This document shows, piece by piece, positions 1 through 12,045 of a stretch of DNA of 64,000 nucleotides (the stretch's first letter is position 1; the number at the start of each line of letters is the position of its first letter). This DNA comes from Asterias rubens. Taxonomy: Eukaryota; Echinodermata; Asteroidea; Forcipulatida; Asteriidae. The notes beneath the pieces were generated by a model. The model had not been told where the DNA came from, made no database searches, and was given only the letters and a program-made list of their open reading frames with translations. The stretch spans positions 9,973,526 through 10,037,525 of the forward strand of contig NC_047083.1 in assembly GCF_902459465.1 (NCBI RefSeq), read 5' to 3'. Made by a program: the position numbers and the translations under genes.

Positions 1-1727
1 GTCGTTCAAAACCACCCCCTCTATGTTTATCGTTCCTTAAATTATTTTCCCCTTTTTGGGGGAGGGGGAAAGGCACTGGAAATTTTGTGGGAGGCGCCCC
101 TCCCCTTCCCTGCCGGCTACGCGCCGCTGCCTGCTTGGGTGACTCCTATACAAGAGATAGGACTAGGTGGTGATCGCAAATTTCGCTAACCCTAGTTTCG
201 AAATGTGTGACCCGCTCCCTGCGCCCAATTTCATGAAACATGCTAAGCAAAATTCTGCCTGACAAAAAAAAAACACACAATATTTTGCTAAGCAAAATAA
301 AAAAAGTTAATTGATTGGTCACAACAGTGCAGTGGGCTGGTAGCCGTTTCTGTAATGGCAGATTTTTGTCTATGCTTATGTGAGTTTTTGTGCTTACAGG
401 TTTTATAAAATCCTTAGCCTTGGTGTCAGTGTCAACATGACCTAGGGGGCTGGGGGGGGGGGGGGGAGTTAGTCTAACTACTTTCAGACCCAGAAATCTC
501 AACAATCAAGGTTTTTGAAAGGGGGGGGGGAGGGAGCACCAAAAGTCAGGATGGCTGCTTCCCTTTTAAGCATAAACTACAACCTGATCTCTTAAAAAAA
601 AAAAAAAAACATGTTTAGCAGAATAACAAAAATTGTAACAAATCTTTGGACAGGATTTGCCAAATGTTTTGAAATATTGATAATTTTTGGACAACATTTG
701 AAACTAATTTTGCTCGTTGAATATTTGGGAAAATACTGACAACAGTTTTGTGTGAAGTTTTCCCCTCAACAAAATAAACTCTAGTAAAGAAAATCAAAGG
801 AATTGACTCAAAAAAATTAATTATTCACTACTGACCATGGAACAAATTATCTACATTTTAAAAACCTTTATTTTATTACAGACATTAAAATAATATTTAA
901 TTAACACAATTTAAAGGTAAATATTAAACTTGGCTTGCTGTCATAAATGAACAATCTGTGTTTTTCCTCAAATTTCATGTTAAAAATAACAACAAATTAT
1001 ACACATGAGCCTTTTATACACATACTTGTCATGTGTGCATTTATACCATAAATATTCTTTTGATTGGTAAACAGTTTGTAACAGCGAAGTCTATTTTCTT
1101 TTTCAAAAACTGCCATATTCTTGAGTCGGCCATTTTAAGTCTTACTCCCTGACTGACAGGGTTTTGGATACACACAATGCTCATGAGAGTAACCAGACTG
1201 TTTTTGTCTACTGAGGAGTATCTAATAGATGTAATTGAATTGTCAAACAGGCTTAAAGGAACATTACAGAATTGGTTTTTGATAACAAAACAGTTGCTGG
1301 CAGTGTAAGAACTTTTTGTAATCCACCATATACATAAACTGACAAGGGTTTAGAAGTTTGAGATCGATCAACCATCTGGATCAGAAGAATGATATTGTGC
1401 GCTTTCTGCATGGGGCTAGAAATCATTTCAGAGGGAAATATTTCATAGAAAAAAATGGTTCTCAAATAAGTAAAGCTATCAGACTTAAATTAAACGCATG
1501 AACTTCATAATCAGAAAAGCTCTCAGATTAAAATTAACCAATGCCTTTAATCTTTACTAATTCTGTACAATCCTGAAAACACTTATTGACCACCCGCCCC
1601 CCCCCCCCCTAACCACCAAAAAGGAAATGCAAATAAACAGGTTTTATATACTCCATATGTATTGACATCATGGAAAACGGTGTCCCAGTAAGCATCTTAC
1701 ATCATTATCTTCTTTAAAGGGAAAGTA
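1..1727. other. Non-coding unit-start region downstream of NOSIP-1
   Basis: No supportable gene. The stretch repeats at 18,254-19,281 and 43,984-45,247. It holds homopolymer runs (poly-G near 450 and 525, poly-A near 594), a degenerate palindromic element around 217-412 with GCTAAGCAAAAT and GTGCTTACAGG arms, and AATAAA-like signals on the minus strand near 868-880 that could end a long NOSIP transcript. Short open frames here are not supported. Confidence 0.5.
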
Positions 1728-2107
1728 TTAAAGGCACTGGACACTGTTGGTAATTAATCAAAATAATTATTAGCAAAAAACCTTACTTGGTAACGAGTAA
1801 TGGGGAGAGGTTGATAGTATAAAACATTGTGAGAAACGGCTCCCTCTGAAGTGGAGTAGTTTTCACGAAAGAAGTAAATTGCCATGAATTTGATTTCAAG
1901 ACCTCAGATTTAGAATTTTGAGGTCTCGAAATCAAGCATCTGAATGCACACAACTTCAAGGGTGTTTTTTCTTTCATTATTATCTCCCAACTTCAATGAC
2001 CGATTGAGCTCAAATTTTCACAGGTTTGTTATTGTATGCATATGTTGAGATACACCAAGTGAGAAGACTGGTCTTTGACAATTACCCATAGTGTCCGGTG
2101 TCTTTAA
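1728..2107. mobile_element. MITE-1 copy, full length
   Basis: About 380 bp bounded by inverted ends TTAAAGGCACTGGACACT and AGTGTCCGGTGTCTTTAA. It contains the family's internal hairpin (gacctcagatttagaa opposite ttttgaggtctc). No coding capacity. At least fifteen full, partial or split copies of this family occur in the window. Confidence 0.8.
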
Positions 2108-2520
2108 AGGCAAAGTATACCTTTTGGTTCTTGGAACCCGATAATTGTTTTTATCCTTTTTGAATGTAAATATTATGAACAATAAAACTAACCAGTGAAA
2201 ATTTCATTCTAAAAGGTGGCAGCGTTTTGGAGAAACCGCTGAATATCTGAAGCGATTAAGTCGCCGCAGGGAGAATAATCCCTAATAGGCCGTATAGGTC
2301 GTAACAAATAACTTCTTTGGTTGATTGAACCATTGGTTAATCACAAGTCAATAACCGAAATAGTTGATGGTTACAGCTGCCAAAACTCACCCCTACTTCC
2401 CCCAGATCTTTTTTTTTTCACCCAAGAAATAAACCAAATAAAAACCACATTATTTATGGAGTGGGGAGGAGGGGAGTGCGTAGTGGGCGGAGACTGGGGA
2501 GGGGGCGTGGTTCCAGGTCA

Positions 2521-2783
2521 GGATATCACAAAGAGTTAAGACTAGTCTTATTTAGGACTAGCCTTAAGTTTTTAATATCTCCTAGGACTACTTCTAAATT
2601 AGGACTAGTCATAACTCTTTGTGAAATCAACCATAGGGGCCGATTTCACAAAGATCTAAGATTGATCTTAACTGCAAATCAATCATAGGTGCTTAGTAAT
2701 GTGTGATGTCACAATACAAATCACCATGGTGATACTGACAACACATCTTACGATGAATCTTAGTGATTTGTGAAATCGGGCCC
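2521..2783. mobile_element. Two adjacent palindromic repeats in the NOSIP-1 3' region
   Basis: The first (about 2,521-2,632) opens with tcacaaagagttaagact and closes with agtcataactctttgtga. The second (about 2,636-2,783) opens with ggggccgatttcacaaag and closes with tttgtgaaatcgggccc. Both look like short foldback elements. They lie just past the NOSIP-1 stop, so they would be part of its 3' UTR if the transcript runs that far. Confidence 0.7.
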
Positions 2784-2819
2784 TGGAGCCGTAGACGTGA
2801 TTTGTGGCAATCTTAACAA

Positions 2820-5800
2820 TCACGACGCCATCATGACTGGTCTGGCTTTCTTGGCTTCAAGCGAAGACTCTGCAGCACTCGCAAATCCAGTTCCTCCCTG
2901 AGCAGTAGAAATAAAAAATTAACATTATTAAATACAGACTTTTAGACACTTGTCATTGTAAGGATGTAGGCATGGGTATCATCCACTAGGAGCCTGGCTG
3001 GTAGAGCAGAATACATTAGGAGAGGGCTACTGCCACCAGGGGCATGTTGCCACCTACTCCTAGGGCTGAAACAGGGTAATCCCCTTCACAGTCCGTAAGG
3101 ATGAAGGCTTGGGTACCATCCACTAAGAGCCTGACTGGTAGAGCAGAATGCACTAGGAAAGGGCTACTGCCACCAGGGGCATGTTACCACCTACTCCTAG
3201 GGCTGAAACAGGGTAATCCCCTTCACAGTCTGTAAGGATGAAGGCTTGGGTATCATCCACTAGGAGCCTGACTGGTAGAGCAGAATGCACTAGGAAAGGG
3301 CTACTGACACCAGGGGCATGTTACCACCTACTCCTAGGGCTGAAACAGGGTAATCCCCTTCACAGTCTGTAAGGATGAAGGCTTGGGTATCATCCACTAG
3401 GAGCCTGACTGGTAGAGCAGAATGCACTAGGAAAGGGCTACTGACACCAGGGGCATGTTGCCACCTACTCCTGGGGCTGAAACAGGGTAATCCCCTTCAC
3501 AGTCTGTAAGGATGAAGGCTTGGGTATCATCCACTAAGAGCCTGACTGGTAGAGCAGAATGCACTAGGAAAGGGCTGCTGCCACCAGGGGCATGTTACCA
3601 CCTACTCCTAGGGCTGAAACAGGGTAATCCCCTTCACAGTCTGTAAGGATGAAGGCTTGGGTATCATCCACTAAGAGCCTGACTGGTAGAGCAGAATGCA
3701 CTAGGAAAGGGCTACTGCCACCAGGGGCATGTTACCACCTACTCCTAGGGCTGAAACAGGGTAATCCCCTTCACAGTCTGTAAGGATGAAGGCTTGGGTA
3801 TCATCCACTAGGAGCCTGACTGGTAGAGCAGAATGCACTAGGAAAGGGCTACTGACACCAGGGGCATGTTACCACCTACTCCTAGGGCTGAAACAGGGTA
3901 ATCCCCTTCACAGTCTGTAAGGATGAAGGCTTGGGTATCATCCACTAGGAGCCTGACTGGTAGAGCAGAATGCACTAGGAAAGGGCTACTGACACCAGGG
4001 GCATGTTGCCACCTACTCCTGGGGCTGAAACAGGGTAATCCCCTTCACAGTCTGTAAGGATGAAGGCTTGGGTATCATCCACTAAGAGCCTGACTGGTAG
4101 AGCAGAATGCACTAGGAAAGGGCTGCTGCCACCAGGGGCATGTTACCACCTACTCCTAGGGCTGAAACAGGGTAATCCCCTTCACAGTCTGTAAGGATGA
4201 AGGCTTGGGTATCATCCACTAAGAGCCTGACTGGTAGAGCAGAATGCACTAGGAAAGGGCTACTGACACCAGGGGCATGTTACCACCTACTCCTAGGGCT
4301 GAAACAGGGTAATCCCCTTCACAGTCTGTAAGGATAGGCTTGGGTATCATCCACTAGGAGCCTGACTGGTAGAGCAGAATGTACTAGGAAAGGGCTACTG
4401 ACACCAGGGGCATGTTACCACCTACTCCTAGGGCTGAAACAGGGTAATCCCCTTCACAGTCTGTAAGGATGAAGGCTTGGGTATCATCCACTAAGAGCCT
4501 GACTGGTAGAGCAGAATGCACTAGGAAAGGGCTACTGACACCAGGGGCATGTTACCACCTACTCCTAGGGCTGAAACAGGGTAATCCCCTTCACAGTCTG
4601 TAAGGATGAAGGCTTGGGTATCATCCACTAGGAGCCTGACTGGTAGAGCAGAATGCACTAGGAAAGGGCTACTGACACCAGGGGCATGTTGCCACCTACT
4701 CCTGGGGCTGAAACAGGGTAATCCCCTTCACAGTCTGTAAGGATGAAGGCTTGGGTATCATCCACTAAGAGCCTGACTGGTAGAGCAGAATGCACTAGGA
4801 GAGGGCTACTGCCACCAGGGGCATGTTACCACCTACTCCTAGGGCTGAAACAGGGTAATCCCCTTCACAGTCTGTAAGGATGAAGGCTTGGGTATCATCC
4901 ACTAGGAGCCTGGCTGGTAGAGCAGAATACACTACCTCCCTAACTTTTTACAAAGCATTTAAGCATAAGTGCCTTACTCATCAAGGGCACAAGTGTCATG
5001 GTCAGGATCCAACAAGCACTCTGCTTAAGGTCCCGTGGGCTGAGACATGCCACACACAAAATGAAAAGAAAAAGAAAAAAAGAAAGATATATTTTTAAGT
5101 AAGCCATAATTTTTTTGTTTTGTTTTTCTACGCAAGTTGCCAGACACACAAGGCCTGAAGGCCTCTTCAAGGTGTGGGCTACGATTGTTTTTTCCCAGAG
5201 GCTGTTGCCACCTACTCCTAGGGCTGAAACAGGGTTACCCCTTTTACAGTCCATACGGATGTAGGCTTGGGTATCATCAGTCTGAAGCCTGGCCGGTAGA
5301 GCAGAAAGCACTACCTCCCTGTGTGACCAAGTTTATGATTCAACCTGGGAAGCAGTAGCCAGGGGATCACCTGAAGATAGTCTCCGCTATTCATATAAAA
5401 CTAACCCTTCTGATTTTGATGATGTCATTCTCCTTCAGTGTGTCTCCTGTGAAGGGGTCCGTCATGTCCTTCTTTATGATTTTCTTGATACAGTCCATTG
5501 TGACGACATTCCCACTTAAAAAAAAACAATAGAAAAATACATACTTAAAGTAGGATTATAAATTTTGCGTGGTGGAAGTACAACTGAGAGAGGTTTGCAG
5601 TAGCACCATGTGAAAATCTCTTTTGAGTAGTGTTGATTCTGAGAATAACTGGTTGTTAAGGAGTCCCACCTTTGTGCACCAACGAGCCCATCCCATCCAC
5701 CAGTTAATACTTTACAAGGCAGTAAACATTGAAGTGTGAAAGTATGCTGGAAGTATCGTGGCCGAGCAATTAAAAGAGTACCGAATTCAAACTCTGGTGT

Positions 5801-8800
5801 TTCTGATCAGCAGAGTGTGCGTTGGAATCCCCAGCCGTGACACTTTAGCAAGACATTTAACCTTTGCTTCGTCCTTCGGATGGGACGTAAAGCCGTTGGT
5901 CCCATGTGTTGTGTTCCTGGCTGAGGCTGCGGCTGAGGCTTGTAAACCCTTATATATTAACAGTTTAGATGTTAGTTTTGCATCAGGTCAAGTAATATAA
6001 TTTTGGTTACCCTTAAACCGACGTGTTTTATATTAAGCACTATATCCTGTGTTCTGTGAAAATATTCAACAGGCTTAAATGTTATATTTGTATACAGTCA
6101 CATAAATCTACCTTGGTCGCAGCACAGCACAAGGCGTCTTGTTTGATAAGATGTCATGCGTGACGGCACATTTGTACCGGATCTGCTTGGCCACCAGAGG
6201 GCGCTTGTCGTTGACGTCATCAGCTCGTACGAAGTTCACCTGGATAAGGTTCTTTATCCTCAGAGGCTTCTTGCTCATGGGGCAGTAAACTGCTTTGCTC
6301 TGTAGATTTAAAAGTGCGATAATAATAAGTTTATACAAAGTGCTATTTTTAGGTAGATCAAGGTGCTGTGACAAAAAGAAAATACCGAATTAAAGCGTAA
6401 TTTTTGTTAACAATAGACCCCTTGCAATACGCGCAGCGTACTCACATGTGCCTATCCCGAGTGTCATTTTGGGTGTCAAAATCTTATACAAACATGCACA
6501 ACAGAGAGTTGACGCCCAAAATTACGCGCATTGTTCAGGGGCGCGTTCTATATTGTGTAAGACAAAAATTATTTTGTGATTTGTTTTACTCATTTCTCCA
6601 AAACTACAGCACCTCAGTAATTAATATTTGAAGGGAAGCTTACTACTGTCTTTATCTTCAGTGTGAGTTTAATGTCAATCTGTGGACATTTTAAAACGGT
6701 ACCTGAATCCTTTCAGACTTAAATAGAAAGTGCTTACAGGTTTTTGAACTAAAGTCGCCTTGGCTTGAGGTGTTAATGATGGAATCCAGAAACTTGGAAG
6801 TTCTGATTTCTTGTCGCCGTTTTCAGAGACAGCTGCTGTTGCTGCTGCTGCTGCTGCAGTGCCGCTGCTGCTGCTGGTGCTTGGGGTCTCGGAATGATCA
6901 AGTTTGGCCCTTTTGGTGGGTGGGGCCTCAGAGAAGGGGTTGAGGGGCTTACTGGTGATACTACGCTCTGGAAAAAGAAAGAAAAAAAATTCAGGGATGA
7001 ACGGCGAAAGAAAAAAAAACTGCATTAAAAATAAATATTTCATAATGGACGGAAAAGGCAGGTAATGTTTTTTGTCCATTTTAAATATGGAGATTTGAGA
7101 ATGATTAATTAAAAAGAAAATGGCTACAGCAGGATTTGACGTCAAGCAGTTGGTCCCATGTGTTGTGTAACGCATGTAAACAAACCCAGTGCACTTATCG
7201 AAAAGAGAAGGGGTTGCCCCGGTGTTCCTGGCTGTGGCTGCTGTATGCGCCGTAGCACCTTGTAAACCCTTATAAGGTGCTAAATAATTGGGTCTCAAAA
7301 TTCATCTTTCTGCAAGTTTGTATACACTCAGTGCATCGAGTACCTTGTTTGGTAGATACGTAACCTAAAGACTTTGATATTATTATTATTAAATTCAAAG
7401 AAAATCAATTCTTTCTCGAAAACTACGTTACTTCTACGGGAGCCGTTTCTCACAATGTTTTATACTATCAACAGCTCAACAAGAAAGGTTTTGTGCTAAT
7501 AATTACTTTGAGTATTTACCAAAAGTGTCCACTGCCTTTAAGAGGCGACCCTTTAAAGTAAAGTTCTAAGAATTCCATCTCCGTACCTTTCTCAATGAAA
7601 GCCTTGACCTTGTCTTCCTTCACTGTCTTCTTCACTTGGCTCACCTCTTCCTAAAAAAAAAATTTCAAAACAAATTTATCAAATAAATAATATAAATTAT
7701 AAACAAACAAATTTATCAAATGAATAATAAAAATTATAAACAGCCTTTATAAAAGTTTCTGACAAAAATGCCATTCAAGGGCGCAAGTTCGCAAATTTAG
7801 ACAAAGTCCAGAAAACTCAAAACAAACCATCGTTAAATTTATAAGGCACCAGTACAGTAGGCTTTAAAAAAAAGAGATTGAAGCAAAGTTTTGAAATTGG
7901 TTAATACAGTAGATTGCCTGATTTTTATTTTATTTTTATGCACGTTGCCAGACACACAAGGCCTGAAGGCCTCTTCAAGGTGTGGGCTACAATTATTTTT
8001 GTCCAGAGGCTGTTGCCACCTACTCCTAGGGCTGAAACAGGGTTACCCCTTTTACAGTCCATACGGATGTAGGCTTGGGTATCATCAGTCCGAAGCCTGG
8101 CCAGTAAAGCAGAAAGCACTACCTCCCCAATTTTACGTAGCAAGTGTCACGACCGGGACTCGAACCCACACTCTGCTGGTCAAACACCAATGGAGAAGAT
8201 GATTCCATAGAAACGTAGAAATCACATCACTAACGCCTAATACTGATTATAATAATAATATTTACATACGCACGTATCCGCCCTGCTGGGTGTTCAAGGC
8301 ACAGTGAACCCCCCCCCCCTCCCCGAAAAAAATAAAATAAAAATACAAACCTGTTGGAGGCGACACTGACGATGGTATTCCTTCATCTGTTTCTCATAGT
8401 CTTGTTTCTGCTTCAAGACATACTCAAAAATTGCCTCCTTGTCATACAGATACCCCTCCTCACTGGAAAAGATAAGATTTGGGGTTGAGAGTGTGATGGC
8501 CGAGTGTTTAAGAATCAAATTCAAGTTCTGGTTGACATAGACACTGGACACTAACGGTAATTGTCAAAGACCAGTCTTCTTACTTGGTGTATCTCAACAT
8601 GCATAAAATAAAAAACCTGTGAAATTTTGTGCTTTCAGATGCTTGATTTCGTGACCTCAAATTCTAAATCCGAGGTCTCGAAATCAAATTCGTGGAAAAT
8701 TACTTCTTTCTCGAAAACTATGTCACTTCAGAGGGAGCCGTTTCTCACAATGTTTTCTACTATCAACCTCTCCCTATTACTCGTTACCAAGTAAGGTGTT

Positions 8801-9253
8801 ATGCTTATAATAGTGTCCACTGCCTTTAAGTCATCGGGGTGTGGGTTCGAATCCCAGTCATGACCTTGTGTCCTCGGGCAAGATACTTTCCCAATAATTG
8901 CTTCTCTTCATCCAGGGGTATAAACGAGTCAACCCTGGGACAGTAGGCCCTGCATGTACATCCCGCAGCGCAAATACAGGCGCATCTCCTGATTGCCATT
9001 TTGTGGGTCAAAAGGCAGAAATGGTCGACGCACATTGTTCGCAGACACTATCCTTTTCTGCGCGTTTTTTTGACACACAAAATGGCGGAGAGGAGGTGTG
9101 CGTGTATGTGTGCTGAGCGTTGTGAATAGGGTATATACAGAACATACGTTATGACTGGGTTGGCGCAGGGCTGTAGGGTCAAGCAACAACAATCAAAGTC
9201 ACCCACGGAGTCCTTCCCAAGCCGGGTCTTGTTAGTTCCATAGCCGGATTGAG
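2820..9253 (-). CDS. NOSIP: NOSIP-1, nitric oxide synthase-interacting protein, seven visible coding exons
   Basis: Minus-strand spliced gene with exons 9253-9148, 8462-8351, 7650-7587, 6967-6738, 6299-6112, 5514-5406 and 2897-2820. All junctions are AG/GT and the phases join cleanly. The product resembles vertebrate NOSIP, a U-box-like E3 ubiquitin ligase that binds NO synthases in mammals. The N-terminal half of the U-box-like fold reads DFDCCCLTLQPCANPVIT and continues in EEGYLYDKEAIFEYVL. A basic, Ser/Ala-rich linker follows, then PSFWIPSLTP, AVYCPMSKKPLRIKNL and TPCAVLRP, and the second U-box-like half ends DPFTGDTLKENDIIKIRR|GGTGFAS. The 887 visible coding bases give about 295 residues. 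The family is about 300 long, so only a short first exon (the start equivalent to human MTRHGKN) is missing. I did not find that exon upstream. No frame damage is seen. Confidence 0.88.
2958..4935 (-). repeat. 137-bp VNTR in last NOSIP-1 intron, about 14 copies
   Basis: The monomer contains cctactcctagggctgaaac, cccttcacagtctgtaagg and gagcctgactggtagagcag. The marker cacagtc recurs every 137 bp from 3,089 to 4,868 (one unit is 136). The monomer matches the body of solitary SINE copies nearby (5,128-5,327 and 7,939-8,192). Variant bases form a four-monomer higher-order pattern of about 548 bp: the monomers from 3,226 recur in order from 3,774. Open frames across it are artefacts of the repeat. 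Confidence 0.92.
4936..5095 (-). mobile_element. tRNA-like head and flank of the SINE that hosts the VNTR
   Basis: After the last VNTR monomer comes cactacctccctaactttt, then on the minus strand a decayed B-box-like stretch (tgttggatcctgaccatgac) and an A-rich simple tail. The same arrangement ends the VNTR at 20,750-20,905 and 48,045-48,200. Confidence 0.55.
5128..5327 (-). mobile_element. Solitary SINE body in NOSIP-1 intron
   Basis: One copy of the VNTR-like monomer (cctactcctagggctgaaac to ccggtagagcagaaagcact) preceded by ccagacacacaaggcctgaa. It shows what the unamplified element looks like. Confidence 0.65.
5752..5960 (+). mobile_element. tRNA-derived SINE in NOSIP-1 intron
   Basis: The head cgtggccgagcaattaaaag resembles the D-arm of a class II (Leu/Ser-type) tRNA. 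It is followed by a decayed B-box (gttggaatccccagccgtga) and the body gcttcgtccttcggatggga. It is not a functional tRNA. Counterparts lie at 21,578 and 48,870. Confidence 0.75.
7126..7305 (+). mobile_element. 5'-truncated SINE tail in NOSIP-1 intron
   Basis: Carries the 3' body of the tRNA-derived SINE (ttggtcccatgtgttgtgta, agaaggggttgccccggtgt, cttataaggtgctaaataat) without the tRNA-like head. Confidence 0.65.
7391..7541. mobile_element. MITE-1 fragment
   Basis: The 3' third of the family, from ttctttctcgaaaactacg to aagtgtccactgcctttaa. Confidence 0.7.
7939..8192 (-). mobile_element. tRNA-derived SINE, near-complete copy
   Basis: Read on the minus strand it starts with gcagagtgtgggttcgagtc (intact B-box GGTTCGAGTCC), then cggtcgtgacacttgc, then the VNTR-type body, and ends near ggccttgtgtgtctggcaac. 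It links the VNTR monomer to a tRNA-headed SINE. Confidence 0.75.
8541..8829. mobile_element. MITE-1 copy with internal shortening
   Basis: Starts acactggacactaacggtaa and ends tagtgtccactgcctttaa. It lies in the NOSIP-1 intron and is about 90 bp shorter than full copies. Confidence 0.75.
8830..9020 (+). mobile_element. SINE fragment with B-box
   Basis: Starts at the MITE edge with ggtgtgggttcgaatcccag (B-box), then gtgtcctcgggcaagatact. The upstream half of the tRNA-like head is missing. It recurs at 24,615 and 52,256. Confidence 0.6.
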
Positions 9254-9997
9254 CTGCAAGGGTAACGAACAAAGAATTTCATAAGGGCGTCACAATTTAT
9301 TTAGTCTCTTGTAATCTGGTTAATACATTATAGAACCTTTATAAAAAACTTATTGATTGAGGAACATCATTTAAAGGGATTGAGATGTATCACTAAAAGG
9401 GAGACGATTCTTTAAAAAATTGATCAAAGAAAATAAAAAAATTAAAAAATATCACAATTCAAAATATTTAAATTCTTGTTTTATATGGAACCTTGAAGTA
9501 TTTATAAATGCACTTTTGTATTTTATTTAGCATGTTTAGTCAGATTATTAAAAACCATGACTTGTCTCAAATCAGTTTGTGATGAAATCACAGCAATTAA
9601 AATAAAAATGTACACCAAAGTTCTTCCTTGCCCAATTGGTGCTAAGCACAAGTTCGTTTCATGCTAGAGTCCCATAGCAAATTGTGCTAAGCAAAATCTC
9701 ACATTAATTATAGAACCTAGAAGTGTAACCAACTTATTGATTCAGAATTATCAAAGCCTATCAGTGTATGGAATTGTGAACTCTTAAAAGTGATTTGGGG
9801 TTGGAAAAAAAAATGGTCTAGGGTGAATCTCAAACCAAAGACCTCCAGATTAATTGTATTGTATTGTAATGTTTTATTCCAAACTGGAACACACCCCGTA
9901 ACCCTGGGGAGGGTAACAATTTATATAAAAACAAAATACAGTTAATGAATAAGTCATACGGAAAGGAATTTAACTTAGAACAAAAACAAATAATCAC
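9254..9997. other. Non-coding stretch upstream of NOSIP-1 exon 2
   Basis: AT-rich, with decayed SINE and palindrome pieces (gcccaattggtgctaagcac) and a tRNA-like remnant near 9,820 (ctcaaaccaaagacctccag). I searched the minus strand here for a first NOSIP exon encoding something like MTRHGKN and saw none. Confidence 0.5.
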
Positions 9998-10262
9998 ACA
10001 GCATATAGCATTCATCTAAACAAGTCTACATGAGCAATAATAAACTGCAATATCAATCTAGATTTATTAACAATGTCTAAAGTTGAGAGTATAATAAGAG
10101 ACAGATATAGCATTCATCTAAACAAGTCTACATGAGCAATAATCAACTGCAATATCAATCTTGATTTATTGACAATGTCTAAAGTTGGGAGTACAATAAG
10201 AGACAGTTATAGCATTCATCTAAACAAGTCTACATGAGCAATAATCAACTGCAATGTCCATC
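9998..10262. repeat. 102-bp tandem repeat, about 2.6 copies
   Basis: The marker gcattcatctaaacaagtct begins at 10,009, 10,110 and 10,212. Each copy continues through caatgtctaaagttg. Related arrays with different copy numbers lie at 25,833, 35,871, 53,466 and 61,188. Confidence 0.85.
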
Positions 10263-10742
10263 TTGGTTAATATAAAGATCAAACTTACTCTATAAACTAC
10301 AATTCAACTACTTTACAGTCTAGTCAGTCTGTGCAAACAACGATTTGAAATCATGAACAAAATGAGTTCTGTTGTAGTGGTTTCCTGAAACCGCCCCAAA
10401 CAACAACAAAAAGTACAAAAAGGAACGTTCAGGAGAAATGGTCAATTAGCATGAAATCAAATAGCCAATTTCGACTGTGTTTTAAATAACTTTTATGAAT
10501 GCACACAGATATCGGGCCATCTGGGTCACAAGAAAGTAGTGAAAAACATGAATGATGCAAAATATAAATAAGCAAAACGCTCACCGAGCAATAAACTCCA
10601 AACAGGAAATTAGTTTTATTTATTTCTCATCAAATGCCACATTTCAGACATAAATATTTCAAGGGATGTTTTCTGCCAACACCATCATTAGATCGTGTAA
10701 GTTTTATGTAAATCTGTAATCTGAGCAATTCTGTAATGTTCC

Positions 10743-11104
10743 TAAACGCCCTGGACACAATTGGTAATTACTCAAAATAATTGTTAGCATAAAAACTTAC
10801 TTTTTAATGAGCAATAGTATGAGACATGGTGAGAAACGGCTCCCTCTGAAGTAGGTAGTTTATGAGAAAGAAGTAATTTCTCACTAAAACATTTGACTTG
10901 AAATCAAGACCTCGGCTAAGGTCTCAAAATCAAGCATCTGAAAGCACTCAATTTGTGAGCCAAGTGTTTTTTTTCTTCCATTACTCTCTTGCAACTTCGA
11001 CGACAAATTGGGTTCCAATTTTACAGGTTTGCTATTTTATGTTTAGATACACAAGTGAGAAGACTGATCTTTGGCTCTTACCAAGTGTGTCCAGTGCCTT
11101 TAAA
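10743..11104. mobile_element. MITE-1 copy
   Basis: Starts gccctggacacaattggtaa and ends gtgtccagtgcctttaaa. Its counterpart in unit 2 is the copy split by the LTR element. Confidence 0.8.
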
Positions 11105-11425
11105 TGTGACGATAACAATAAAATAAACAATTCACATTATTTTAGCTGTTATGGCATTTTCATAATTGCTTACAACTTTCCAATAATAAAGGGAATCTTA
11201 TTTACAAAACAAGTTATGGCCAATATACAATAGTTAGCTTTAATGAGTAATGATTTTCAAAGCAACTCGTAGCATGCAATGTTAAACTTCATAGATTGCT
11301 TCTCTTATCAAAAGGAAAAGGTTGCACTACTTAATGAACAACATCATGTAATAATCAACCCTTTGCATGCTTCTATTTCTTGCAAATACTATTTACTGCC
11401 CGATGGAATGTTTTTACAAAACCAC

Positions 11426-11808
11426 TTAAAGCCAGTGGACACTATTGGTAATTGTCAAAGACTAGCCTTCACAGTTGGTGTATCTCAACATACGCATAAA
11501 ATAACAAACCTGTGAAAATTTGAGCTCAATCGGACATCAAACTTGCGAGATAATAATGAAAAAACACCCTTGTCACACGGAAGTTCTGTGCCTTTAGATG
11601 GTTTTATTCGAGACCTCAAGTTCTAAACTTGAGGTCTTGAAATCAAATTCATGGAAAATTATTTCTTTCTCGAAAACTATGGCATATCAGAGGGAGCTGT
11701 TTCTCACAATGTTTTATACCATCAACCTCTCCCCATTACTCGTCATCAAGAAAGGTTTTATGCTAATAATTGTTTTGAGTTATTACCAATAGTGTCCACT
11801 GCCTTTAA
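11426..11808. mobile_element. MITE-1 copy 3' of TRIM-A
   Basis: Full length, starting ttaaagccagtggacactat and ending atagtgtccactgcctttaa. Confidence 0.85.
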
Positions 11809-12039
11809 AATAGACAAGCCTGTACTCAAGATATTTTTCCTCAAAACAACATTTTACTGCAAAATGCAAAACAAATCAACAATTACAGAGTTGATTTGCA
11901 GCCAAGTGTTACAGAATTGATTCACTCAATGTCATAATATTGAGAATTGAAATTGAGTGGTTATTAGCACTTTTTTTTAGTGAAAAATCAGTTTGCATAA
12001 TTTTGTGATTTAATTTGATTGACATATTGTGATGGTCAG

Positions 12040-12045
12040 TTTAAT
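12040..12045 (-). terminator. Possible TRIM-A polyadenylation signal
   Basis: ATTAAA on the minus strand, about 45 bases past the stop. It is conserved after the other TRIM stops (for example 30,836-30,841). It would imply a very short 3' UTR. Confidence 0.35.

Noticed and set aside
2958-4935. CRISPR-like array of regular repeats
   Set aside because: Monomers are contiguous 137-bp copies without distinct spacers, and the genome is animal. It is a VNTR from a SINE body.
5758-6000. 80-residue ORF (MAEQLKEYRIQ...)
   Set aside because: Translation of a tRNA-derived SINE inside a NOSIP intron.
9830-10015. 61-residue ORF conserved in three units (MNAICCVIICF...)
   Set aside because: AT-rich intergenic frame with no domain. 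Conservation reflects recent duplication.
11598-11792. 64-residue ORF repeated beside each TRIM (MVLFETSSSKLEVLK...)
   Set aside because: Lies wholly in MITE-1 copies. Its repetition follows the repeat, and stops interrupt it in other copies.
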